Positions 55,067 through 64,000 of a DNA stretch of 64,000 bases are shown one piece after another. The stretch spans positions 248,001 to 312,000 of the forward strand of contig JAUEDM010000007.1 in assembly GCA_033439685.1 (NCBI GenBank). Direction: 5' to 3'. Under the pieces are notes generated by a model that did no database searches, was not told the origin of the DNA, and saw only the letters and a list, made by a program, of their open reading frames with translations. Positions within the stretch are counted from its first letter, which is position 1. Each line of letters starts with the position of its first letter. This stretch comes from Apodospora peruviana. Its lineage: Eukaryota > Ascomycota > Sordariomycetes > Sordariales > Lasiosphaeriaceae. A program made the translations under genes and the position numbers.

Positions 55067-56711
55067 TTATTTGGAAATGACATCAAACCCCTTTGTCGTA
55101 TCAAAGACCGCCGAAAGCAGAAACGCAGCCTCCAGTGTACTGGTCCACGGCATGAGCACCGATGCCAACAGAACATGCATGAGCACCGTTCTCCAGCGCA
55201 CACCGGCATCGATATCGTGGACAATGAGCGCCAGAACCGCTCCGTAGGTCATGACGGCGCTGTGAAAAGAATAGACGGTCCAGAGCCACGGCGGCATCTT
55301 GACTCCGGGGCCTTGGAGAAAGTTGGAGAATAGACTGATTAGGGGTACATATATGCAGAGAAAAGTCAGCTGCGAACGCGTGAACTGGCGAATTGTCCCA
55401 GCCAGTATCGGGAGAAGGAGGACGCACGAGAGTTGCCCACCAATCAGTGTCCAAGTCCACGAGAGACAAAGGGCCGAGGCCATAGGATGCCCGATCGACC
55501 GGATCCCCCTCCACCAGCGTCGGCGCTGTCGGACGTAGTCTTCGACTGTGCTGGGGGACTGTTCGCGAGCGATGGCCGGGATCCAACCGTACCGAAAACC
55601 TAGGGCGTCGGCCTGCGTATTAAGTAAACAACCCGTCAGCAAAACCTACCAGGTAAATAATTCCCACCTACCTCATTCCGATAGCTAATGACGCAGGAGT
55701 TAACGCACCCTCTTGGAAAACCAATAATCCTCCACCAGATTATCCGTGTCCCAGGTCGTAGCGTTCTCCACATCCCCGTTGATGAGAAAAAAGCTCCCGT
55801 GGACACCAAACAGGGGCTTGCCGAGGCAGTTGGCCTGCCACTGATACCGGCCCAGGTCGTCAGCCACGCGCATCACGTCGCCGAGCGTGAGCAGCCAGTT
55901 GCGCCAGTAGCCGTGGTTGTTGTAGAAGATGTAGCCCTGCGCAAAGTCGACATCCTTGGTTCGTTCAATGAGGTCGATGCACGTTTCGAGCGCGTAGGCG
56001 TCCACGAATGTCTCTTCGTCGAGATGCAGAACCCAGTCCGACTGCCCCAGACCGGACGCGAGACGAAAGTACTCGAGCGCGCGGGCTTTGTATATTGCTC
56101 GCTTTGGTGAAAAGGATTTCGGGACGGCAACAAGTGAGACATCTGGGTAGGTTTTGCGGTTGAAGCGAGCCCTGAAGGCAGAGATCTGGGGTTCGTTGTC
56201 TTCCGTGACGATGTGGAAGGAGATGTTGGGGTGCACCTGGGTGAAGCCTTTCATGGAACGGACTGTTCTTTCAACGGCCTGTTGTAACAAAACAAGGATA
56301 AAAACATGCCGGTATTTAGCACAAGGTTGGAAGGATTAATCAGAGTGCGGACTGGTTAACACTTGCATCAATATTGTCCCCCTTGCTAGCCATGCAGATG
56401 AGAAGACGGGAAAAGGTGCGGACCTTTTCCGAGTTACGGTAACGATCCGGCCGTGCTGGCCAGAGGTTGAAGAGGATATTAAGCCACCGGACACCATCGC
56501 CTGGCAGGAGGATGAGGAGAGCGACGGCACAGCCAAGGTCGAACGTGATCGACTCGTCTATGAGGTGAGATGGGCGGCCGTAGTAATTGAAGTAGTAGAA
56601 CACCGGGAATGCGATTAGGAAGAGGGAAATAAAGTTGTACTGAAGCGCGAGGACGATGTATTTAGACCGGCGGGAAAACATCAATCCTTGTTGATGTGCG
56701 GTGACAGCCAT
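55067..56711 (-). CDS. Egghead-like GT2 membrane glycosyltransferase (~488 aa)
   Basis: Two N-terminal transmembrane helices (18-45 and 59-80) are followed by a GT-A domain. It has FHIVTEDNE, the metal/nucleotide motif HLDEETFVD (~199-207), GVHGSFFLINGDVE and the acceptor/processive motif QRRRWWRG (336-343). Three more hydrophobic helices end the protein. This is the layout of the egghead/BRE-3 beta-1,4-mannosyltransferase-like group of GT2. Exons: 56711-56361, 56278-55709 and 55612-55067. Intron 2 (96 bp, GTGCGT...CGCAG) is sound. Intron 1 (82 bp) needs a weak GTTAAC donor and is the uncertain point. All junctions are phase 0. The enzyme would transfer a sugar from a GDP- or UDP-donor at a membrane; the acceptor is unknown. 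It is divergent from an acyltransferase gene 0.9 kb away, suggesting a glycan or glycolipid made and acylated together. Confidence 0.8.
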
Positions 56712-57603
56712 CTTGATGTGGTGGTTGAAAGGTCTCCACGTTGAACAACAGATGGGCCAAGTGCCGTGGAAAGTGGTGGCAGAAGGGGTACTTCATCATG
56801 CTACTATAATATATGTGAAAACACAGTTACTATATACCAGGCCATGAGCATTGAGCCCAAGGACTCTGAGGTGGCACAGGGAGCTCGGTGAAGCAACGCC
56901 GCCTCCTGGTTAAGCGTGTTCTTCAATCTTCATCAAGATTACACATGATAAGTATGAGTGCTCGAGCGGGAGAGTCCGAGGCACTCTGTCAAGAGCTGCA
57001 AGGAGATGGTACACCCTTAATTCCCCAAAAAGCTCTCACGTTACCTAGTCTCTCTCCCTGCAATCGAATTTGCATCTCGAAAAATTCCGCCGGGAAACGA
57101 TTGTATGTATGCTGCTGTGTGTGGAATCGCAGCTCCGTCGGGATGCGAGCTGACGCCGAGTCCGAATGTGTCGGACCTTGGCGAGACCGGAGAAGAGCGC
57201 CGGAATTTCGAATATCCCAAAGAGTTTTGCTACGCCTCTATCTTGCCTTGCTTTGTTCTTACTTCCAAGATGTTTCAAGGACAGCGCCACTGTTCCAGCT
57301 GAGCCAGCGCTGCCCAATACTATCAGCCAATAAACAAAGTTTGAGGCAAGCCACATAGGATCACCATTTGCTGAGAGATAATAAAATTTGATCACGTTGA
57401 CTGCAGACCGAGTACCAATGCACTCTAGAGGGCCTTGCCGGCTGCATTGGTCCCATTTGTCCGTACCATCTTGCAATGGCGCAGCTCTAACTTATATCAC
57501 CTTCCAAAAGTGTTCATCAACGTAAGCGCTCCGTTTGTTACCCAAGAGGGGTGAGTAAGAATGGCCCTCTAAACAGCCATCGCGCTCAGAAATCTGCTCC
57601 AGG
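56712..57603. other. Divergent intergenic region between glycosyltransferase and acyltransferase
   Basis: 0.9 kb likely bidirectional promoter. A 143-codon minus frame (57045-57476) has one hydrophobic stretch but no motif and is not called. Confidence 0.5.
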
Positions 57604-58962
57604 ATGTTTTCCGAGAAGCTTCCTTACCGCCTCCTCAACCTCCGTCCCTTTCCGGCCAGACCACTCACCCACACAACATGCCTCCACGGCCTCAGGGGCC
57701 TCGCGGCCGTCGCTGTCTTCGTCCGCCACCTGCTTATCTCCTTCTGGGAATACCCCGACCACGGGTGCGCAAGTGCCTCTTCGCCAGAACTGGCCGGAAA
57801 CAACAAAATATGCCATCACCTCCCGATCCCGCTCCGTATCCTGTTTGCCGGAAACGCCATGGTGTCCGTCTTCTTCGTCGTGTCGGGCTACCTCGACTCG
57901 ATCAAGCCTCTACAGTTCATCCACGCCCATCAGTTTGAGGCCTTGCAAGCACACACCGCCTCGTCGGTCCTCCGGCGCGGGCCCCGTCTGTTCCTACCTG
58001 CCCTGGCAGCCTCAACTCTCATATCAGTAGCCGTCTGGCTGGGTTTATATGAATGGGGACTGGCATACCGCTTGACGTTCTTCGACAGCCTCCCGCCGCA
58101 CCTCCTGTCCCGGCACGCCAATCCCTTCACTCAGCTGGCGGCAATGCTCGCCTCATTCAGAAAGCTGTTTGACCTGTTCAACTTCAAGCCAATCAACCCA
58201 AAAGTGAACATGCACTACTGGACGCTGCCGTACGACCTCCGCGGGACCCTGGTCCGCCACCTCGCCATCATGTCCACATCGCGCTTGACTCCAATGGCAA
58301 GAATGGCCGCCATCCTCATTCTAATATTATTTTGCGGTTCCTACGCCCGCTGGGAGCTTGCGCTGAACCTCTGCGGCTTACTCCTCTGCCAAATCGATAT
58401 CCTGTTCCAAGCACGCGCCCGGACAACAAAAGACGGAGAAAAACAAAGCTGGAGATGGGTAAACACAATGCTTATCGTCGCGAGTCTCTACCTTTGCACC
58501 TACCCGAAAGAAAACGGCGCGCAAACGCCAGGATACCGGCTGCTCGGCAAACTGGCACCAACCCCCTCCTCCTCAGGCTGGCAGGACTACAGGTGGTGGA
58601 ACTCGTGGGCGGCCGTGATGCTGGTCTGGGGGGTCCTCCACCAAGACAGTGCCAGCAAATTCCTCGAAGGAGGCGTCCCGCAGTACCTGGGGAGTATCAG
58701 TTTCGCCGTGTACCTGCTCCACGGGCCTGTCCTGCACATCACGGCGTACGAGATTATTCCGATGACGTGGACAATTAGTGACGGCAGTGTTTTTGGGGAT
58801 GTTCTTGGGTTTTTGCTGCCGACATTGTTAGTTGTTGTGCCGTGCGTGCTGCTTGCGGCGGACTTGTTTGCCCGGACTATTGAGGTCAAGTGCTACGGTC
58901 TGATACAAAGGGCTGAGCGGGCACTTTTGGACGACAGAGGGAAAGAGAGTTGTCTCTCGTAG
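57604..58962 (+). CDS. Acyltransferase-3 family membrane protein (452 aa)
   Basis: Single exon from ATG 57604. The opening CLHGLRGLAAVAVFVRHLL carries the family's membrane His/Arg motif (PF01757). It is followed by VSVFFVVSGYLDSIKPLQFI, the 'FFVLSGY' strand of the same family, and about ten hydrophobic helices. The late YLGSISFAVYLLHGPVL is another family hallmark. Such proteins move an acyl group (often acetyl) from the cytosolic CoA pool onto a sugar, polyketide or lipid at a membrane. A segment around 200-235 (PINPKVNMHYWTLPYDLRGT) is the usual loop '-YWTLP-E--GS'. Full length for the family. The next gene to the left is a divergent GT2 glycosyltransferase. Confidence 0.88.
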   Translation: MFSEKLPYRLLNLRPFPARPLTHTTCLHGLRGLAAVAVFVRHLLISFWEYPDHGCASASSPELAGNNKICHHLPIPLRILFAGNAMVSVFFVVSGYLDSIKPLQFIHAHQFEALQAHTASSVLRRGPRLFLPALAASTLISVAVWLGLYEWGLAYRLTFFDSLPPHLLSRHANPFTQLAAMLASFRKLFDLFNFKPINPKVNMHYWTLPYDLRGTLVRHLAIMSTSRLTPMARMAAILILILFCGSYARWELALNLCGLLLCQIDILFQARARTTKDGEKQSWRWVNTMLIVASLYLCTYPKENGAQTPGYRLLGKLAPTPSSSGWQDYRWWNSWAAVMLVWGVLHQDSASKFLEGGVPQYLGSISFAVYLLHGPVLHITAYEIIPMTWTISDGSVFGDVLGFLLPTLLVVVPCVLLAADLFARTIEVKCYGLIQRAERALLDDRGKESCLS

Positions 58963-59192
58963 TTATAAGCCATGAATATGTCTATTTCCGAAAACAAGCT
59001 CGAGGCATCGCCCCCCCCCCGCCCCCCCCCCCCCCTCCCCTTTCAACTATTTCTTGTCTAGTACTCTAGTGTTAATTTAGGTGGGTTATACCTCGCGCCC
59101 GAGACTTCGCAATCTATCTAATGCAACCCTATTCGTTCTCAGAGACGCTTTTATTCGCCCTTTAGGTCTCCCAAATAAAGGCAAGAGACTAA
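58963..59192. repeat. Spacer with C-rich homopolymer tract
   Basis: A C run interrupted only by G and T (about 59010-59040), between two converging genes. Length errors are likely here. Confidence 0.7.
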
Positions 59193-59201
59193 TTAGTCTC
59201 T
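59184..59201. other. 18-bp perfect palindrome over the SDR stop codon
   Basis: AGAGACTAATTAGTCTCT equals its own reverse complement; the TAA stop of the SDR gene (59195-59193) lies inside it. May be a coincidence or a 3'-end element. Confidence 0.8.
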
Positions 59202-60469
59202 GGTGGTTGTGAGCAAGCGATACACAGCCTTGACCTCCGGAACCTTGGCCTCGAACTCTTTCCTCGCCTCCTCCCACACACGCTTCTGCGCCTGGCGGCC
59301 AGTCTTCCTTTCCATGAACGGCGGATATCTATGTAGTTAACCATTATCAGCGAATCACCATCAATCAGCCAGACTCGGAGAGAGTTCCACTCACGACGCA
59401 GTATCAAAGTCGTGCAAAATCTTGCCGTGCGCATCCTCGGAAGCGGAAGCCCCATTAACCAGCGCGATAGCCCCAAACTGCGGATCCCTCGAACTAAAGT
59501 TCATAATCAGGCGCGGGATCAACATCTGCCCGTTCGGCTGCGTGAGCGGCGTCCAGGCCGAGCCGGGGTCGGCGCTGTTGATGGTCACCTTGCGCATGTC
59601 GCCCGAGACCGAGACCCGCTTCGCTAGCTCGCGGGTGAAGTAGAGCAACAAACCCTTGGAGATGCCGTACTGTTGGGCCTGCTTCATGCCGTACTGTTGG
59701 GCCTGCTTCATGCCGTTCTCGGTGTTGTTGAGGCTTTTGAGGTACGAGCCCCCGTCCTTGGGCAGGGACCACATGCTCGGAGCAGCAGGATAGATGCCGA
59801 AGCTTGTGACGAAGGTCAGCACCGGCGGGTTGGGGTTTCCGGGCGATGGCTTGAGCAGTGGCAGCAAGAGCAGCGCGACGAGGGCGGTGGAAAGGAAGTT
59901 GACTTGGATTGCTATTCCGGAAAGGTTAGTGAACCGACTCAAAAAAAAAAAAAAAACAAAAAAAAAAGATTAGATATGATAAGAAACTCACTAGTCTCCC
60001 AGCCTTCGGGCGACTGGCGGCAATCAAAGGCGAGAATGCCTGCCGTCAACAAAACGTGGTCCAGCGCCTTCAATTGCTCGCGCGCTTTCTTCCCGATTTC
60101 CTGGCAGCCGGCGAAGGTCATTATATCGGCCTGCCAGATCACAATGTTGGGCATGACGGTCTTGCCGCTCTCGCGCAGCTCCTTCTCGATTTCCTCTTTG
60201 ACGGTGGCGCAATCCCTCACGTCAACAAGAACAAGGGTCTCGACGTCGCGATGGGCAAAGAGCTTGGCCGCCCGCGAGCCGTACGCGCCGTTCGCACCCG
60301 TGATCAGGACTGTCCGGCCCTTGTACGACTTGGTTGTCATGGTAGGTCGGCCGAAGTGCTGCCTGCGTATCAATTGCCAGGGGAACACCTCAGCCAGGAG
60401 CATAGGCACTGCGAAGGTGAGAATGCCGATGACGCCGACGCCGACGGCGAGTAACGCATAGTTCGCCAT
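59193..60469 (-). CDS. Membrane-anchored short-chain dehydrogenase/reductase (376 aa)
   Basis: An N-terminal transmembrane helix (~4-28) precedes the Rossmann motif TGANGAYG (57-64), LVLVDVRD, and DHVLLTAGIL (in place of NNAG). The active-site Ser lies in LTFVTSFGIY and the catalytic pair is YGISK. Exons 60469-59992, 59911-59395 and 59328-59193; introns 80 bp (GTGAGT...AATAG) and 66 bp (GTGAGT...CATAG). The total is exactly 377 codons. Intron 1 holds a long T run on the coding strand. A 24-bp tandem duplication sits directly before the catalytic Tyr. Expected to use NADP(H) or NAD(H) at the ER or another membrane; retinol/sterol/ketone-type substrates are typical for anchored SDRs, but nothing here identifies one. 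Confidence 0.87.
59662..59709 (-). repeat. 24-bp tandem duplication inside the SDR gene
   Basis: Units 59662-59685 and 59686-59709 are identical and a third begins (7 bases). In protein it duplicates MKQAQQYG immediately before YGISK. Confidence 0.9.
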
Positions 60470-61131
60470 GTTGTGTTTCGTGCGCGTATGTGTATGCCTC
60501 AAAATGAGTGTGATGAGAAGAAAACAGGTGAAAATTGGTGGTGGTGTTGTCGTTCGACGCGCAAGCTGCTTGCCGTATTTTGGTTCCGAAGCTGCTGTGG
60601 TTAAAGTGGCATGATCCTTCCGACCGTACGACTGGACGCGACAGGGGTGTGGATAAACGCTCACCCGTGATCCGAACCCCTTGCAAGGGTTCAACCTACA
60701 CAAACAAAAAATGGAGACAAGCGAGTATAGCATTATAAATAACACCTCGACTTCATAAACATCAAACAAGTCTTGCGGAGGCACATATATCTCCCAGTGC
60801 CGCAGAGCCGAGCGAGTCAGTAGGCAGGTAGGCGACCAGGTACGGGAGCACTGAACCAACCGAGGGTTGCAGCCCGCTATTGGGCATTCGGTTGTCGACA
60901 TAAGGTATAAATCAGCCTACCAAGGATCTGGGTAGTGTTGGGCTAGTATTTCGGATCTTGTTGGACGGTTGAACCTGATCATGTGGTGTATTCGTGGATA
61001 TGGATAACAAAGATACAGGACCAGGGCCAGCGTCCACATTTAACACCACCCCAACGCGGCATCACCAAGCCCAAACCATCCGATCTTGACGCTTGAATCC
61101 TTCATCGCACGCCGTTGGGCCTGGTGACTAT
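60470..61131. other. Intergenic, 0.7 kb
   Basis: Upstream region of the SDR gene and 3' side of the PD-(D/E)XK-like gene; nothing recognised. Confidence 0.55.
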
Positions 61132-61680
61132 CTACATGCCGAGATAATATCCGTGATCTGTCAATGCAATTTAGTCGTCCACAGATCCGTTGGTATGCAA
61201 AACATCAAATGGGTTTTAACAAGGTAATGACTTACGAGCTCGAATGTTGACCAGTCTCTGCATGACGGCAGTCCAACTAGTCGTGATGTTAGAAATGCCA
61301 TTTTGATTGGCAGCGAAAGCAGTGGACGGGTGGCCAGTCGCGTTGGCCAGTATAAAGCTTGTCCCGAGAGCGGCGATGGTTGCAGGACTGTGACTGTTGT
61401 GAGCATTGGCACAAGCCACTGCTTGGTTGAGAGCCTGGTTGATTGTGTAGAAGCCGCCGCCAGCTTTCTTGCCCTCGTAAACGAGGATCAGTCGCTTTGG
61501 GGTGGTGTCAAGCCTCCAGATGGCAAGATCAGCGCGTCCGCCCGGAAAGTGGTACTCGGGAACGACCAGGTAGTCTGGAGCTGTGAATACTTGGCTGAAC
61601 ATGTAGTTCCAGATGCCGTTGGTGAAGTCCTCGTTCACCATGATGGAATTGAGGTCTGGGTTGACAAACGGGTTGGCCAT
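61132..61680 (-). CDS. Small PD-(D/E)XK-nuclease-like protein (156 aa)
   Basis: From ATG 61680 the sequence YLVVPEYHFPGGRADLAIWR (37-56) followed by LILVYEGKKAGG (64-75) gives the order Glu42...Asp51...Glu69-x-Lys71. That is the core of the PD-(D/E)XK fold with the signature ExK. Residues 78-130 are helical with Ala/Asn repeats (INQALNQAVACANA). A 77-bp intron (61235-61159, GTAAGT...GACAG) joins exon 1 to a short final exon (61157-61132) encoding HHGYYLGM-type residues; the total is exactly 157 codons. No other domain is present. The small size is unusual: most such domains in fungi sit in larger proteins. Possible DNA nuclease or a fold relative without cleavage. Cytosolic or nuclear. Confidence 0.65.
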
Positions 61681-62645
61681 TTCGAGAGAGACCGGAAAGC
61701 GGAGATCGGACTTTATTTTTGTGAACTGCGGGATGCAAATGAAGATGTGAATGCTGGAAATTCGAAGGGCTGATGTCGAGGATATTTATCTTCACACACA
61801 CGCGACAATAGGAGGAACAGCCTCCGTCTCAGCCCGCCACTTTTCTGCGCTAACGCAGTGACGAATTGACTACCTACCTCTGAGCTACATCTCAGCTCGC
61901 CACATTGCAGCTTTATTAGGGCCTTGCAGACTCCGAACCAACCTAAATCCAGCTTAGTAACTAGTCCTTGGCCGATAGTATCGCGGTGGCGGTCGTCAGC
62001 TCCGAACGATCCAAGGACGGAGGCCAGATCATGACCGTGACTCCGCATGGTACACATACCGACTGAGAAGGAGTCCAACTCGATTTTTTTTTTTGAGGTG
62101 GTCTCCAGGGACTGTAGGAAACGTCTTACCAGACTGTACGCCATATATAATTATGAGCCGAGGGACACCTCTGCTAGGATTTTAAAACCGTGATGCGAAT
62201 ACTTTGCAAGGCCTTGTCTATATAAGGAATAACCATTATATCCGCCACATATTCCTATGTATTTATCTTATTACGAGGTTTCTGTGGAAATCTTAATACT
62301 TTAATAATAAAGTTAATATCCCACTAGTAAGCTTGAAATATACGTCTAAGTAAGATGGATAACGTTATTTAGTTTATGTTTAATTTATTAACAGTCCTTT
62401 CTTGTTTAAATAGGGCCTAGAAGGTACTTGCACTAAGGTTTTAAATCTCGGTAAAGGAGTACAGTCTAATAAGACGTTTTTCTACAGTCCGGCTAGACCA
62501 CCTCTTTTTCTTGGGTAGGCACCTTCGGTACTGAGTCAAGTAGGTAGTAGACCAGGTATGAGAGCACTCACCCAACTCAGAAGGCAGAAAAGCAAGTCCA
62601 TCATCTTAAGTAACCAAACATTCTTCCTTGCCCGTACCATAATTA
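61681..62645. other. Intergenic with A+T-rich island
   Basis: About 62160-62500 is markedly A+T-rich and TpA-rich compared with its surroundings, as left by repeat-induced point mutation or old transposon sequence. No ORF, no recognisable element. Confidence 0.5.
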
Positions 62646-63847
62646 TCAAGCCTTGCCAAACCACTCCTCTTTAATCTCATACCCATACTTCAACGGCCCA
62701 CCGACACCCCAATAAGGTGGCGCATTTCCTCTCATCGCATCCCACGCGCCCTCCAGCTCTCTCACAACATCTTCGTCGAGCGGCCCCTTCTCCAAAACTG
62801 CATCAAGGTTCGCCTCCAACTGCGCCAAACTGCTCGCCCCGATAAGTATTCCATCCCTCCCACCACCCTTGATATTTAGCGCACTATGGTGCATCAGCCA
62901 CCGGAAAGCAACCTCGATAGGATCCAACCCAGACTTTGCGGCAGTCGTCCTCACCATCCTGGCGGCATTGAACGTTTGCCCATTAAAATACGCGTGCCGC
63001 AACCTACCGCCAAAGAAATTGTTGAGAATCTCCCCTCTTTGGGGACGACGCTCTGAGGATTTTGGGAAAGCGTGATGTTCGGCGCAAAAAGACCGCCAAA
63101 GGTGGGGGAGAAAACCACCACGTCAAGCCCATATCGCCGACACGCAGGAATTAATTCGGCTTCGATGTCCCTGGTGATAATGTTATACGGTGCTTGGAGG
63201 ATTGTGGGTTTCACCCAGCCGTGGTGCGCGCAGGTGGTCACGATCTCGGCTACCTCGAAGGCGGTGTAATTCGACAGGCCGAACTGGCGGAATTTCCCGG
63301 CGACGTAGAGGGCGTTGACGGCGCTGAGAGTTTCGGTGTAGGGGACATTACGGTCCTGTTTGTTTGGGTTAGTTTATTCGGAGTAAAAGGTTAGCGATGA
63401 AGTAAGCAGGTACGTACAGGAGCGTGGAGGTAAAAGATCTGGGTGGGTTTTGGCCGACACACAAATGGTCAGCAATCCAGGTTAGGTCTGATTATAGCGG
63501 AGGAAAAAAACATACGTCAACGCTATCAGTGCCCAACTCTTTCAGAGAAGTCTCAAAATTTTGGCTGAGAACATCCGCCTTGTGGCTAACTCCCATGAGG
63601 CCAGGCCAGAGCTTCGTAGCCACTTTCAAGCCCCGAGACTTCCAGTTGGCTTCTCGCGTAAAAGCTTCCTGCTTGCCGCCGACGTAGACCCGGGCCGTGT
63701 CCACCTCGTCGTAGCCCCGAAACTTGGAAGATGTCGAGGGCCTTGTTGAAGATGTCGAGGTCGGTGATGCGACCCCCCGCTCTCCACGTCCGGGCCAAAG
63801 GCCATGAGGCCTAAGATGACTCTCGGTTTATTACCTGCGGGTGCCAT
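62646..63847 (-). CDS. Aldo-keto reductase, AKR7-like, with three single-base frame breaks
   Basis: From ATG 63847 the reading is MAPAGNKPRVILGLMAFGPD, then ITDLDIFNKALDIFQ, DEVDTARVYVGGKQEAF, WKSRGLKVATKLWP, IFYLHAP with DRNVPYTETL, GLSNYTAFEVAEIV, and a C-terminal DGILIGASSLAQLEANL. This is an NADPH-dependent AKR of the aflatoxin-aldehyde-reductase type (catalytic Tyr in RVYVGG, Lys in VATKLWP). The frame changes in the C-run 63773-63778, in the C-run 63715-63718 and near the A-run 63016-63025. Each is one base. Two introns are sound: 63515-63439 (77 bp) and 63417-63356 (62 bp), leaving a 21-nt exon (63438-63418) between them. Otherwise no stop codon interrupts the family sequence. Sequence error is more likely than decay. 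Confidence 0.7.
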
Positions 63848-64000
63848 TGCTGCTGGTTGGTGGTGGTTGTCGTGTATTTCGAAGTCTGAGAACCTTTGGG
63901 GCTTGTCTCTGGAATATGAGCGGGAAATGTGAATGATGGAAACCATTGTCATGATGATTGGTTGTATTTGTCTTCAAGCTGAAGCCTCATGATCAGCCTG
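63848..64000. other. Right edge of window
   Basis: Upstream of the aldo-keto reductase gene, 153 bp; nothing recognisable. Confidence 0.6.

Noticed and set aside
57045..57476. A 143-codon minus frame with one hydrophobic stretch
   Set aside because: No family match, no neighbours with splice sites; too weak.
1..64000. CRISPR array, integron or prophage
   Set aside because: No spaced direct repeats, no integrase and no phage genes; the window is eukaryotic.

Overview
The window is nuclear DNA of a filamentous ascomycete (Pezizomycotina, probably Sordariomycetes; the class is an inference). Evidence: short spliceosomal introns of about 48-105 bp with GTRNGT-like donors and CTRAC/TGAC-like branch sites, a tRNA-Leu(CAA) split by an intron, two HET-domain genes, a STAND/NLR-type N-terminal domain, fungal-type short secreted proteins, a KP4-like gene, and long gene-poor stretches. 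Genes sit singly on both strands; nothing resembles a bacterial operon.

Layout. 1-14.1 kb: an unusual cluster of four genes. A metallo-beta-lactamase-fold protein with a very long C-terminal part runs off the left edge. Next come a 1370-aa intronless protein of unknown function, a 319-aa beta-propeller/lectin-like protein, and a divergently transcribed 1127-aa intronless protein. 15-18.2 kb: a HET-domain protein with ankyrin-like repeats and a tail of ~72-aa Lys-rich repeats. 19-25 kb: a small secreted protein, a relic of an MFS drug transporter, a phenol 2-monooxygenase-type flavoprotein and a glutathione S-transferase. 25-31 kb: mostly empty, with a cysteine-rich secreted protein and a decayed F-box-like gene. 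31-38.5 kb: an FMO-type monooxygenase, an NLR-N-terminal/retropepsin-like protein and a CCCH zinc-finger protein. 38.7-43.8 kb: a damaged tRNA-Lys, a DUF4419 protein, a second HET protein and a membrane-anchored unknown. 44.3-49.8 kb: a secreted carboxylesterase, a secreted alpha/beta hydrolase, tRNA-Leu and an NAD(P)-binding reductase. 52-54 kb: a 54-aa secreted Cys-rich peptide and a KP4-like gene. 55-59 kb: an egghead-like GT2 glycosyltransferase divergent from an acyltransferase-3 membrane protein. 59-64 kb: a membrane-anchored SDR, a small PD-(D/E)XK-like protein and an aldo-keto reductase.

How they may work together: the 1-14 kb cluster is the best candidate for an undescribed system. 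Its two giant proteins carry motifs that I recall, from memory and without a search, from paired large bacterial hypothetical proteins. The 15-18, 34-36 and 40-42 kb genes belong to the fungal non-self recognition repertoire. Several genes are broken by single-base changes in homopolymer runs although their reading is otherwise conserved, so base-level errors in the sequence must be separated from real decay. Intron and start choices were made by hand from splice signals and frame continuity, with no transcript data.
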